Assembly (NCBI RefSeq): GCF_000429645.1
Contig: NZ_AUCG01000016.1
Location: 310,001-374,000, forward strand
Origin: Niveispirillum irakense DSM 11586
GTDB lineage: Bacteria; Pseudomonadota; Alphaproteobacteria; Azospirillales; Azospirillaceae
Reading direction: 5' to 3'
Length of the DNA stretch: 64,000 nucleotides
Shown here: piece by piece, positions 8,196 through 16,626 of the stretch
Numbering within the stretch: the first letter of the stretch is position 1
Layout: the number at the start of each line of letters is the position of its first letter
Notes under the pieces: generated by a model
The model's input: only the letters and a program-made list of their open reading frames with translations
What the model was told of the DNA's origin: nothing
Databases searched by the model: none
Position numbers and translations under genes: made by a program

Positions 8196-10486
8196 ACAGC
8201 ACAAGGCGGCTTGCCCTGGCCGCAAGCGCCATTGCCCTTCCCATGCTGGTTTTTGCCGGTACCCTGGTCGGCGTGCTGGACCGGGACCGCGAACGACAGG
8301 CAGAGGCCGCCGTGCGCACGGTGGCCCAGGACGGTCTTGCCGCCGTGGAAGCGGAACTGGCGGCGGAACTGGCCACCTTGCAGGCACTGGCCAGCACGCC
8401 GGGCCTTGCCCGGTCGCAGCCAGAACCCTTCATCGCCTATGCTAACCGCATGCTGGCATTGCGGCCCGGCTGGTGCGCCGTGATCCTGTTCGACAGTGAC
8501 GGCACGGTTCAGGCTCAGGCCGGGCGGGAGGGGCAGGTTCAGGCACCGATCCTGCCAGCCCCGGAGCAGCCGCGTATCAGTTCCCTTTTCCAACCATCCG
8601 AATGCGGGGATGGACCGGGCATCGCGCTGGATATCGCCATCGGCCGGCAGGGCCAGCAATTACGGGCAGTGGTGCGCCCCGCCGTGCTGGCTGGCGGCCT
8701 GGAGGAAATCGCAGCCCCCACCGGCTGGGTGGTTGGCCTGCTGGATAAGGACCAGCAGATCCTGGCGCGCCTGCCCAACCCGGAAAAATATATCGGCCGG
8801 TCAATCTCCCCCAGTCTGGCGACGCGCCTGCACGAGATGGCCACATCCGGCAGACAAGCCGATTTTTTCTACACCGCCAGCCAGGCGACGGGTGAGAACA
8901 TGGCGGTCGCCATGCTGCGCGGCGACCGCAGCGGCTGGTGGGTAATCGCCGCTGCACCGGCCGCCACGCTTGAGGAACCGCAACTGCGATTCCGCCTGAC
9001 CATGCTGGCAGCAGGGGGGATCAGCATCGCCATGGTGCTGGTGCTGGCGCTGGCCTTTGGCCACACCACCGCCCGCCGCCGGGAGGCGGAACTGGCATTG
9101 GCCCGGTTGCGGGGGGAAAAGCGGGAGGAAAAGCGGCTGACGGAGGTGGCCAGCAACCTGCCGGGCATCATCTATCGCCGGGTGCGCCACCCGGACGGGT
9201 CGGTCACCTATCCTTACCTCAGCGCCGCTGCCGCGCCCTTGCTGGGGGTGTCGGTTCAACCGGGCGGCCTTTCGGGCGAGGATATGGAAAAGCTGATCCT
9301 GCCCGAAGAGCGCGCCCTGTGGGCTGCTGAACTGGACCGGTCGGCGCGGCTGTTGCTGCCTTATCGGGTAGAGGCGCGCATCCGCCGTCCGGATGGCAGC
9401 ATCCGCTGGCTGCGCAGCGGCGCATCGGCCCGGGCGCTTGGCGATGGCAGCATCATCTGGGATGGCGTCGCCATCGACATTACCGACCTGAAGGAGGCGG
9501 AAGGCGCGTTGCGGACGCAGCAGCATATGCTGACTGTTGCCATGCGCTCCGGCCGGCTGATGCTGTGGTCAGTTGATCTGGAAACGGATGGGGTGACCTG
9601 CGCCCCCGAACTGGCAAACCTGTTCGGCCTGTCCCATCTGGAACAGCCCTTCCCGGTCCACCACATCTTCGACCGGATCGTCCCGGAGGAACGGGAGGCG
9701 ATCCAGGCCGATTATGAAGCGGCAGCACGTGAAGGCGGCGACTATCAGCATGAATTCCGCGTGCTGGATACGGGTGACGGGCCGCGCTGGCTGGCCGTTT
9801 CCGCCCAGGCGGACACCACCCCGGATGGACGCCCCTTGCGCATGGTGGGCGTGACCCGCGACATCACCGCCCGCAAAAAAGCCCAGGCCCGGCAGGAATT
9901 GCTGATGCGGGAGGTGGATCATCGCGCCAAGAATGTGCTGGCCGTGGTGCAATCCCTCGTTCGCCTGACCCGCGCCGACAGCCAGCAGGCATTCGTTGCG
10001 GCGGTGGAAGGCCGGGTTTCCGCCCTGGCGCGGGCCCATGCGCTGCTGGCCCGCAACAAATGGAAGGGTGCATCGCTCAGGGCCCTGGCAGAAGAGGCAC
10101 TTGCGCCCTATCTGGGCGCCGATGCCCTGGACCGCACCCGGCTGACCGGGCCGTCGCTGGATGTGGGGCCGGATGCCACCCAGGCCGTCGGCATGATCTT
10201 CCATGAACTGGCGACCAATGCCGCCAAATATGGCGCGCTCGCCACCCCATCGGGGCGGGTGGCGGTGGATTGGGAAATCGTGGCGGGGGATCTGCACCTG
10301 ATCTGGCGCGAAAGCGGCGGGCCACCGGTGCAGCCACCGGCAGGCCGGGGCTTCGGTTCCCAGATGATCGATGCCAATGTCCGCATGCAGCTACGCGGCC
10401 GGCTGGAGATGCAATGGCACACGGATGGGCTTCTCTGCCATATCGTGCTGCCGCTCGCCGCCCTGACCGGCACCGCGCCGGACTAG
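8192..10486 (+). CDS. HWE-family sensor histidine kinase with PAS domains
   Basis: Membrane sensor kinase of 764 residues. It has an N-terminal transmembrane helix (about 8-30), a periplasmic domain to about residue 260 and a second helix (about 268-290). Two PAS/PAC regions follow (about 305-435 and 440-555, the second ending GVTRDITARKKAQ), then an HWE kinase core. The H-box is REVDHRAKN with His about 577, the N-box is FHELATNAAKYGAL with Asn about 676, and the family-defining W-x-E appears as IWRES. It autophosphorylates on His and should pass phosphate to an unlinked response regulator; none adjoins it. Its start overlaps the eutC stop by four bases, so it is made with ethanolamine ammonia-lyase. 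Its stop TAG lies inside the 104-bp repeat. Confidence 0.9.
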   Translation: MNSTRRLALAASAIALPMLVFAGTLVGVLDRDRERQAEAAVRTVAQDGLAAVEAELAAELATLQALASTPGLARSQPEPFIAYANRMLALRPGWCAVILFDSDGTVQAQAGREGQVQAPILPAPEQPRISSLFQPSECGDGPGIALDIAIGRQGQQLRAVVRPAVLAGGLEEIAAPTGWVVGLLDKDQQILARLPNPEKYIGRSISPSLATRLHEMATSGRQADFFYTASQATGENMAVAMLRGDRSGWWVIAAAPAATLEEPQLRFRLTMLAAGGISIAMVLVLALAFGHTTARRREAELALARLRGEKREEKRLTEVASNLPGIIYRRVRHPDGSVTYPYLSAAAAPLLGVSVQPGGLSGEDMEKLILPEERALWAAELDRSARLLLPYRVEARIRRPDGSIRWLRSGASARALGDGSIIWDGVAIDITDLKEAEGALRTQQHMLTVAMRSGRLMLWSVDLETDGVTCAPELANLFGLSHLEQPFPVHHIFDRIVPEEREAIQADYEAAAREGGDYQHEFRVLDTGDGPRWLAVSAQADTTPDGRPLRMVGVTRDITARKKAQARQELLMREVDHRAKNVLAVVQSLVRLTRADSQQAFVAAVEGRVSALARAHALLARNKWKGASLRALAEEALAPYLGADALDRTRLTGPSLDVGPDATQAVGMIFHELATNAAKYGALATPSGRVAVDWEIVAGDLHLIWRESGGPPVQPPAGRGFGSQMIDANVRMQLRGRLEMQWHTDGLLCHIVLPLAALTGTAPD

Positions 10487-10587
10487 AGTCCATCCGATGC
10501 TGATTGAAGCATCGGATGGACTCTAAGTTTTTGTTTTGTCGTGTAATTCATGGTTCAAATGATTCCATTTGAACCGATAACACTCTA
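10484..10587 (+). repeat. 104-bp palindromic repeat R1, copy A
   Basis: Element bounded by TAGAGT and ACTCTA. Hairpin 1 is a perfect 17-bp stem (10484-10500 with 10509-10525, loop TGATTGAA), followed by a T-rich stretch (TTTTTGTTTTG) and hairpin 2 (10552-10561 with 10566-10575, loop ATTC). The reverse complement of 23367-23470 matches it at 99 of 104 positions, so it is a dispersed repeat. The stem plus T-run should terminate the eut-kinase transcript. Its first three bases are the kinase stop codon TAG. Confidence 0.92.
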
Positions 10588-10604
10588 TGGGCGCGGGGGC
10601 CGGG

Positions 10605-11831
10605 TCAGCCCGGCGGCGCGCCCTTGGTCGCCATGGCCCGCACCCGGTGGCTGCCGGGGGCGCCCGGCGGCAGGCGCCGTTCCAGCGCCCAGATCAAGGG
10701 CGGGCCAAGCAGGGTGGGCACCAGTGTCAGCAGGGCAACAAGCTCCATATGGATCAACTTTCCATCGGAGGCCGTTTCCAGGATCAGACTGGAAAGCAGG
10801 GCCGCCATGCCCCCGGCAATCTGCGTCACCGACTGGACCAAAGCCATGAAACCGGCCCGGTCAGCCGGGGCCGGCACCTTGGACACGACCGTGCTCTGCG
10901 CCACCATGCGGGCGGTATTGAACAGCATGAAACCCGGCACCAGCGCCAGGATCGGCAAGCCCAGCCAGAACCAGTCATAATAAAGCACCCAGGTCAGCAA
11001 CCCGATGCAGAGGGCCGTGACCAGGGTCACGGGCGCGGCGCCATAGCGGTCGACCATCACGCCCGTGGCGCGCATCCCGAAGAAGGAAACGACCCCGCCG
11101 ATCATATAAAGCAGGCCAAGCTGTTCACGCGGGAAACCCAGGTTGAACTGCACGAAGATCGCCATGTTGGTGATCAGCATGAAACCCGGCAGGATGGAGA
11201 CGAAAGCCAGCATAAAGGCCAGCCTTGGCAGGGGCCCATGCGCGATGCGGAACAGGCGCAGCGGTGCATCGGCCAGCCGGCCAGTCCCTTCCGGGGTGAT
11301 ATGGGCGCGCTGCGGCGGCATCAGCACCATGGCAATGGCAATGATGACCAGCCCCAGGCCCGCCACCACGAAGAATGGTGCCCGCCAGCCGAACAGATGC
11401 GCGATTTCCAGGGCGGCCGGTATGCCCAGCACACTGGACAAGGACAAGGCACCCATGACCATGCCAATCGCCTTGCCCCGCCGCTCCGGCGGGACATTGT
11501 CGGCGACGATGGCCACGGACAGGGCCCCCGCCGGCCCACCGAACACGCCCGCCATGGCGCGGGCCGCCACCAGGGTCCAGAGATCGACCGCGAAGGCCGC
11601 CGCCAGATTGCAGACCATCAGCCCGACCATCGCCACACCGATGGCTGGCCGCCGGTCAAACCGGTCCAGCACCATGGCGGCCAGCAGGCCTGAAATGGCC
11701 GATGATCCCGTATAGGCCGCCAGCACCCAGCCGACCCGCGCCGGATCAATCCCCAGATCGGGTGCGAAATCCGGCCCCAGCGGCACCACGACCATGAAGG
11801 AGAAGACGGACACGAACTGCACCGCCGTCAT
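10605..11831 (-). CDS. MFS transporter
   Basis: Major facilitator superfamily permease of about 408 residues with roughly 12 hydrophobic segments. It contains the MFS loop motif after TM2 (VLDRFDRRPAIG) and a glycine-rich half near residues 100-130 (GVFGGPAGALS...VPPERRGKAIG). The substrate is unknown; the family style is that of proton-driven drug or metabolite exporters. The first ATG at 11831 sits right at TM1 (TAVQFVSVFSFMVVVPLGP), yet the same frame upstream encodes a plausible cytoplasmic N-terminus (EAALSLTAQEKRIAWL) back to about 11890 with no ATG, GTG or TTG. Either a CTG start is used or the N-terminus has been damaged. Converges with the kinase gene across repeat R1. Confidence 0.88.
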   Translation of the reverse strand: MTAVQFVSVFSFMVVVPLGPDFAPDLGIDPARVGWVLAAYTGSSAISGLLAAMVLDRFDRRPAIGVAMVGLMVCNLAAAFAVDLWTLVAARAMAGVFGGPAGALSVAIVADNVPPERRGKAIGMVMGALSLSSVLGIPAALEIAHLFGWRAPFFVVAGLGLVIIAIAMVLMPPQRAHITPEGTGRLADAPLRLFRIAHGPLPRLAFMLAFVSILPGFMLITNMAIFVQFNLGFPREQLGLLYMIGGVVSFFGMRATGVMVDRYGAAPVTLVTALCIGLLTWVLYYDWFWLGLPILALVPGFMLFNTARMVAQSTVVSKVPAPADRAGFMALVQSVTQIAGGMAALLSSLILETASDGKLIHMELVALLTLVPTLLGPPLIWALERRLPPGAPGSHRVRAMATKGAPPG

Positions 11832-12037
11832 CAGCCAGGCGATGCGCTTTTCTTGCGCGGTCAGGGACAGGGCCGCCTCCGTCTTTTCATCAAGCCCCCG
11901 CGTGCACCCTGAAGGCGCCGCGGGGCACCCGCCGTTGATACGGGATAGGTCCGGACATCTTCAATGGTTCAATGCAATGGGCATGACATAAAGATGCGCA
12001 TGCCCACGCAATGGAGGGGGTGAACAGAAGCCACCTC

Positions 12038-12748
12038 CTAATGCCCTTTGCGCCACGCCTTCAGGGGCGCGGGCATCTCCCACGGCAGCGATCCGTCCAT
12101 CAGCCGCCTCTCCATCCAGTCGCCGGCAAGGGTGGCCCCCAGCGTCAGCATCAGCACCAGGCCCAACGCCAGGATCAGATATCGCCAGGGACGCAGGCCC
12201 AGCGTGCCCGCCGCCTCCGTCATTCGCCGCGACGTGGAGACGAGAGGGGTATCGCCAGCGACAAAGGCCGTGCCCGTTGCCAGCAGGGCTGCGCGGCTGA
12301 CCCCAAACTCGACATGGTGCATCTCCACACCGGCCAGAACCGTCGCCCCCATCTCCGCCGCCTGTTCGCGCAGGCGCAGCAGCGCCTCCCGCCTTGCCTG
12401 TTCCAGCAGGCGCACGCCATTGACGCTGTACCCGCCGATAAGGCGGCGCAGACGCTGTGACAGGCGTCCCAGCAAAGGCGGGCTCAGCACGACGCTGGCG
12501 GTCAGCAGATGCGGCGTCCCGGTGACACCAGGGGGTAGCGGCCCTGCCAGCAGCAGAATACCAGCCGCCGGGCCCGTGACATGGGCCAGCCTCTGTTCCA
12601 GCCGCCTTTCCATCATGGCGCTGAAAACCAGCACCCCGCCATTGAACAGCAGAACCGACAGCACACCCAGCAGCCAGAACGCGCCGGCCATTTCCTGCCA
12701 GACAACCATGCCGGCCATGACCCAGTTCAGGACCTCGCTACTGTTCAT
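12038..12748 (-). CDS. Membrane-anchored UPF0145 (YbjQ)-like protein
   Basis: A 236-residue protein with an N-terminal hydrophobic segment (about residues 20-45), a central soluble part and a C-terminal hydrophobic helix (about 188-210, YLILALGLVLMLTLGATLAG). The central stretch from about 103 to 172 (LIGGYSVNGVRLLEQARREALLRLREQAAEMGATVLAGVEMHHVE) has the YbjQ/UPF0145 layout also seen in the next gene upstream. Its ATG overlaps that gene's stop (ATGA), so the two are cotranscribed and probably related by duplication and membrane capture. The UPF0145 fold assembles into pentamers; its biochemical role is unsettled and I do not assign one. Confidence 0.6.
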   Translation of the reverse strand: MNSSEVLNWVMAGMVVWQEMAGAFWLLGVLSVLLFNGGVLVFSAMMERRLEQRLAHVTGPAAGILLLAGPLPPGVTGTPHLLTASVVLSPPLLGRLSQRLRRLIGGYSVNGVRLLEQARREALLRLREQAAEMGATVLAGVEMHHVEFGVSRAALLATGTAFVAGDTPLVSTSRRMTEAAGTLGLRPWRYLILALGLVLMLTLGATLAGDWMERRLMDGSLPWEMPAPLKAWRKGH

Positions 12749-13080
12749 GGGCTGGGGGTCGCCCCGGGCGACAAGCGCACAGCCGTACCGTAAACCAGGA
12801 TTTCCGCCGCCTTGCCGCCAATATTGGCGGCGCCGAAACGGATGGACAGGATGGCATCAGCACCCAGTTCCTCCGCGGCAGCACACATGCGGGCCACCGC
12901 TTCTTCCCGCGCTTCATTCAGCAGTTCGGTATAGCCCCGCAACTCACCACCGACCAATTCCTTGACGCTGGCCATGATATCCCGCCCCAGATGCTTGGTG
13001 CGCACAGTGCTGCCCTGGACCAGCCCCAGATGTTCGACGACCCGGTAGCCCGGCACCCCGTCCAAGGTCGATGTCAGCAT
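12745..13080 (-). CDS. UPF0145 (YbjQ) family protein
   Basis: Small cytoplasmic protein of 111 residues, the usual YbjQ size. Family-typical features are the N-terminal LTSTLDGVPGYRVVEHLGLVQGSTVRTKHLGRDI, the central LREGY-like TELLNEAREEAVARMCAAAEELGADAILSIRF and a closing VYGTAVRL strand. The start was placed at the ATG 13078-13080, which has a GGGGGGAT ribosome-binding site; the frame upstream to 13185 is not protein-like. Stop overlaps the start of the membrane-anchored paralogue. Sometimes called a heavy-metal-binding domain protein on weak evidence; function open. Confidence 0.83.
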   Translation of the reverse strand: MLTSTLDGVPGYRVVEHLGLVQGSTVRTKHLGRDIMASVKELVGGELRGYTELLNEAREEAVARMCAAAEELGADAILSIRFGAANIGGKAAEILVYGTAVRLSPGATPSP

Positions 13081-13253
13081 GAATCCCCCCCATTGCTTGG
13101 CGGCCCATGATGGGGGGCAAGGAGAAAGTCCGGCAAGCCCCTGGCTGTAACAGGGGTGTGACAGGCAAGTAAGGGACAGCGCCAACAGGGTAAAACTGTA
13201 ACTTCAGCCTTCCGCCGGCTGGCGAATGGCGCTATACCGGGCGCCGTGGTTTT

Positions 13254-13330
13254 GCGTCCGTAGCTCATCAGGATAGAGCGCCGGTTTCCTAAACTGGAGG
13301 CAGCAGGTTCGAGTCCTGCCGGGCGCACCA
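13254..13330 (+). tRNA. tRNA-Arg (anticodon CCT)
   Basis: A 77-nt cloverleaf including an encoded CCA tail. Acceptor stem GCGTCCG (13254-13260) pairs with CGGGCGC (13320-13326) with one G-T pair. D-arm TAGCTCATCAGGATAGAGC, anticodon arm with loop TTCCTAA giving anticodon CCT (reads AGG), and T-arm with GGTTCGAGTCC are all present. No integrase, direct repeat of the 3' end or other island mark is seen next to it. Confidence 0.96.
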
Positions 13331-13508
13331 CAATTCCCGCTTGCAGGGGGCTGCACGCGCCAATTCTTCACATGTGCTGAACTTCCATCCAATGGCCGGC
13401 CACAATTTGTGCCGGTTGCCCGGCTTTCTTCGCACTTGCGGGAATATTAAACTCGGGTTACGGATCAAATCGGTCGCCCTGACGCGGCCGATGCTGGAAA
13501 ATATAGCC

Positions 13509-14219
13509 ATGCCCGATTCGATTGCCGAGGCCGCGCCCCGCACCTATGCCGGGTTCCTGTTCGACATGGACGGTACGGTGCTGAGTTCCATTGCCGCCAC
13601 AGAGCGGGTCTGGACGCGCTGGGCCCTGCGGCATGGGCTGGATGTAGAGCAGTTCCTGCCGACCATCCATGGCGTTCGCGCCGTGGAGACGGTGCGCCGC
13701 CTGGGCCTGCCGGGCGTTGATCCGGAGGCCGAGGCCGCCTTGCTGACAGCGGAAGAGATGCAGGATGTGGGCGGTATCGCCCCCATCGCCGGGGCGTTCG
13801 ATTTCCTGGCCGCCCTGCCATCGGATCGCTGGGCCATCGTGACATCCGCACCGCGCGCCCTGGCGCTGCGCCGCATTGCCGCCGCCGGGCTGCCTGTGCC
13901 GGAAGTGCTGGTCGCGGCAGAGGATGTGCGCAACGGCAAGCCGGCGCCGGATTGCTTCCGGCTGGGGGCCGATCGCCTGGGCCTGGCGGTGGAGGATTGC
14001 CTGGTGTTTGAGGATGCGCCCGCCGGCATCCAGGCCGCAGAGGCAGCCGGGGCGGATGTAATGGTGGTGACCGCCGCCCATCAGCATCCGGTTGTAACAC
14101 CCTATCCGATGCTGGATAGCTATCAGATGCTATCGCCCCTTATGGTGGCTGACGGCATCCGTCTGGAATGGACCGCCGCCCCGCTTCAATCATCCCCGCC
14201 CATCGCCATGGCGGGATAA
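13509..14219 (+). CDS. HAD-IA family sugar-phosphatase-like hydrolase
   Basis: Haloacid dehalogenase superfamily phosphatase, 236 residues. Motif I is FLFDMDGTVLSS (nucleophile Asp near residue 17 and the D+2 acid/base). Motif II is the Ser/Thr of IVTSAPRALALR, motif III the Lys of RNGKPAPDCFRLGAD, and motif IV EDAPAGIQAAEAAGADVMVV. The helical cap between motifs I and II places it with HAD-IA sugar phosphatases such as the E. coli YfbT/YniC type; the substrate is not predictable. ATG 13509 was chosen because the upstream frame runs back towards the tRNA and is not protein-like; 13491 is an alternative. Its 3' end overlaps the convergent next gene by 34 bp. Confidence 0.87.
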   Translation: MPDSIAEAAPRTYAGFLFDMDGTVLSSIAATERVWTRWALRHGLDVEQFLPTIHGVRAVETVRRLGLPGVDPEAEAALLTAEEMQDVGGIAPIAGAFDFLAALPSDRWAIVTSAPRALALRRIAAAGLPVPEVLVAAEDVRNGKPAPDCFRLGADRLGLAVEDCLVFEDAPAGIQAAEAAGADVMVVTAAHQHPVVTPYPMLDSYQMLSPLMVADGIRLEWTAAPLQSSPPIAMAG

Positions 14220-15226
14220 GGCACCGCTGCCGGGGCGCGGAAGGCGGCGACCGGCATCGCCGGCCGTTCCGGGCGGAAGACCCCGTGATGGATCGCCAGA
14301 TCCAGCACCCAATCCAGATACATCTCGATCATGCCGGCAACGTGGAAGGCCGGGCAACCGGTATAAAGCCGGTCATGACCCGTGCTGAAAGGCTGGATGG
14401 GCCGGCTGTCCAGCCGCAGCCGCACCCCGTCTTCCGTCTCCTCAATCCGGAAGGCGCAGGCCTCCCCCGACGTCGGGTTCACGGCACTCTCCCCCTCCGG
14501 CTCCAGATGGGAGGCGTGGAGGAAGGTGACGATCATGCCCAGCGAGCCGGCAGCCAGGGTCTTCAACTCCTTACGGCTGCGCCACATGGCGTCGCGCCAT
14601 TCCGCCGCCGGCAGGTCAAGGCGCAGATGCAGCCCGGCTTCCACCAGGCTGAAGCACATATGCAGCGCCGTATTGCTGCCGGTCTTGGAGATGGACACCA
14701 TGTCATGGTCGGCGCGGGCATAAAGCGCCGACCCTTTGAAAAAGCCCTGCGCGAAACGGGCCAGCCGGGCGAAGGGGCAGGCCGGCATCGGCTTGCCCGC
14801 CAGATCAGCCGCCCAGACATCCAGCACCCGGTTCAGGCTGATACAGCTTTGTGAGCGCAGCCAATTCAACCGCTGTGCCTGGCTCAGCCCCGGCGGCAGG
14901 GGCATGAAGGGGCCGGTGCCGGCCGCCTTTTCCGCCGCCATATGGGCGCGCAGCTTTTCCCGCAGATCATGGAACAGGAAAGCCAGGAAGACATTGCCCT
15001 TCACCCGATCCAGATTGTCCGGGGTGATGGGGGCGCCATCCTCAATGCGTGCATCGATCCCGTCCGCCGCGCCACCGCGCCCGGTCAGCCAGTCCAGCAG
15101 GGCCGCGACCCCCAACCGCGACAAGCCGGCCTTGCCATGGGCGTGCCGGTAAAGCTGGGCGAAGCTGCCATCCGCCTCACCGCCATCAATGCCCTGTTCC
15201 AGCCTGAGATGCGCGCCGCCGTCCAT
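14186..15226 (-). CDS. Protein of unknown function, 346 residues
   Basis: Not recognised. No signal peptide or long hydrophobic segment, so probably cytoplasmic. It is mixed alpha/beta with repeated acidic/basic stretches and several Cys (QSCISLN, MPACPF, MCFSLV, YTGCPAF) but no clear metal-site spacing. The ATG at 15224-15226 has a GGGGAT ribosome-binding site; a TTG 13 codons upstream (15265) is possible. Codon usage matches neighbours and no frame break occurs over more than 1 kb, which supports a real gene. It overlaps the HAD gene tail-to-tail by 34 bp. Nothing in its neighbours hints at a role. Confidence 0.72.
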   Translation of the reverse strand: MDGGAHLRLEQGIDGGEADGSFAQLYRHAHGKAGLSRLGVAALLDWLTGRGGAADGIDARIEDGAPITPDNLDRVKGNVFLAFLFHDLREKLRAHMAAEKAAGTGPFMPLPPGLSQAQRLNWLRSQSCISLNRVLDVWAADLAGKPMPACPFARLARFAQGFFKGSALYARADHDMVSISKTGSNTALHMCFSLVEAGLHLRLDLPAAEWRDAMWRSRKELKTLAAGSLGMIVTFLHASHLEPEGESAVNPTSGEACAFRIEETEDGVRLRLDSRPIQPFSTGHDRLYTGCPAFHVAGMIEMYLDWVLDLAIHHGVFRPERPAMPVAAFRAPAAVPYPAMAMGGDD

Positions 15227-15333
15227 GATGATCCCCGCAATGGTTGCTGCCTTGACGGCAAGCAAGCCGTGGGCCAGGGGATCATCAGAATAAAATCAAT
15301 ATCTTAAGAAACTCTCTCCAGCGACGTTTCCAG

Positions 15334-15358
15334 CAGCCGGGCAGATTCTGCCCGGCTG
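15334..15358 (-). terminator. Hairpin just after ubiG, possible terminator
   Basis: Perfect 11-bp inverted repeat, CAGCCGGGCAG (15334-15344) with CTGCCCGGCTG (15348-15358) around a 3-nt loop, starting two bases after the ubiG stop on the minus strand. No T-run follows on the minus strand, so termination there would be factor-assisted or weak. Confidence 0.4.
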
Positions 15359-15360
15359 TT

Positions 15361-16113
15361 TCAGCCCCGCACGCCCCACAGCATGTAATTCACGTCCAGG
15401 TCCTTGGGCGCCAAGCTGAATTTGTCGCTGATCGGGTTGTAGCCGACACCGCAAATATCCCGCACATCCACGCCTGTCCGGCGCAGGCCACCGGCCAGTT
15501 CCGACGGGCGCAGGAACTTTTTCCAGTCATGGGTGCCGCGCGGCAGCCAGCGCAGCACATATTCCGCCGCGACAATGCCCAGCAGCCAGGATTTGGTCGT
15601 GCGGTTCAGCGTGGCCATGAAGACCAGCCCGCCGGGCCGGGCCAGGGCCGTGACCGCCTGAAGGAACAGATCGACATCGGCGACATGCTCCACAATCTCC
15701 ATCGCCAGCACCACGTCGAATCGCTCTCCCGCCGCCGCCAGATCCTCCGCCGTCGTCGCCCGGTAATCCACCGTCACACCGGTTTCAGCGGCATGGGTGG
15801 CCGCCGTCTTCACATTCTTTTCCGCCGCATCGATGCCGGTGACAATGGCCCCCATCCGGGCCAGCGGTTCCGCCAGCAGCCCGCCACCACAGCCGACATC
15901 AACGATGCGCAACCCTTCCAGCGGCTTCAACGCCTGCGGGTCACGGCCAAAGGCGGCGCAGATGGCATCGCGGATATAGCCCAGGCGCACGGGGTTGAAC
16001 TTGTGCAGCGGCTTGAACTTGCCGGCAGGGTCCCACCATTCCGCCGCAATGCGGCTGAACCGTTCGATCTCACCCTGGTCGATGGTGGTGCGGGCGGTGG
16101 CGGCTTGGCTCAT
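15361..16113 (-). CDS. ubiG: Ubiquinone O-methyltransferase UbiG
   Basis: SAM-dependent methyltransferase that carries out the two O-methylations of ubiquinone synthesis; 250 residues, normal length. The opening motif [31 protein letters not shown] is diagnostic for UbiG. Then the SAM motif [21 protein letters not shown] (about residues 68-88), [22 protein letters not shown] and the late [25 protein letters not shown] region follow. It works at the inner membrane on polyprenylated quinol intermediates. It lies divergent to lysC with a small membrane-protein gene between, a gene order frequent in alphaproteobacteria. Confidence 0.96.
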   Translation of the reverse strand: MSQAATARTTIDQGEIERFSRIAAEWWDPAGKFKPLHKFNPVRLGYIRDAICAAFGRDPQALKPLEGLRIVDVGCGGGLLAEPLARMGAIVTGIDAAEKNVKTAATHAAETGVTVDYRATTAEDLAAAGERFDVVLAMEIVEHVADVDLFLQAVTALARPGGLVFMATLNRTTKSWLLGIVAAEYVLRWLPRGTHDWKKFLRPSELAGGLRRTGVDVRDICGVGYNPISDKFSLAPKDLDVNYMLWGVRG

Positions 16114-16194
16114 GGTGACAGGCTCCTGAAGGTTCCGGCCGTGGCTTCAATCATAAATGTAGGGCGCCCGGCGCAAGGGCGTAGGGGGCAGTGA

Positions 16195-16479
16195 TCACAG
16201 GCGGCGTTTCTGTGCCTTGGCGTACAGCAGCGACCAGAGGAAAATCACCACCAGATTGATGCCACCGCGCAGCATCGGCCGTTCGGCAATATCGGGGATC
16301 AGCAGCGGCAGGCCCACCATCACCCCCACCGCCAGCACCATGAACAGCACCAGCTCCAGCAGGATGATGAAGGCGCGGGCAAGGCCGGTGAAGGTCCGGC
16401 CCGTTGCCCATTCGGTCAGGCTGGTGAAACGCGGGGTCGGCTGGGTCAAAGCTGTTTCCAATCCAATGGGACAGGCCAT
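16195..16479 (-). CDS. Small membrane protein, 94 residues
   Basis: Unrecognised protein with two or three predicted transmembrane segments (about 33-62 and 70-90: LARAFIILLELVLFMVLAVGV, INLVVIFLWSLLYA) and a basic C-terminus (KAQKRRL). ATG at 16477-16479 has an AAGGCAGG element in front; the same frame continues open far upstream opposite lysC but that part is an antisense shadow. It lies between ubiG and lysC, on the ubiG strand. Function unknown. Confidence 0.6.
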   Translation of the reverse strand: MACPIGLETALTQPTPRFTSLTEWATGRTFTGLARAFIILLELVLFMVLAVGVMVGLPLLIPDIAERPMLRGGINLVVIFLWSLLYAKAQKRRL

Positions 16480-16626
16480 GCCTGCCTTGAAAATGTTGCG
16501 GATGGCACCCGCTTGCGCGCAATTTTGTGCCAGAGTATGGATAGCCCGCTCTGGCGGGCAAGGTTGGCAACGTCCGTACCGCCGCCAGCGCATCATGTCT
16601 ACCTTATCCTTGGCGGAAATGGCGTT

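Noticed and set aside
13254-13330. tRNA-Arg as an integration site
   Set aside because: No integrase, no repeated tRNA 3' end and no composition shift downstream.
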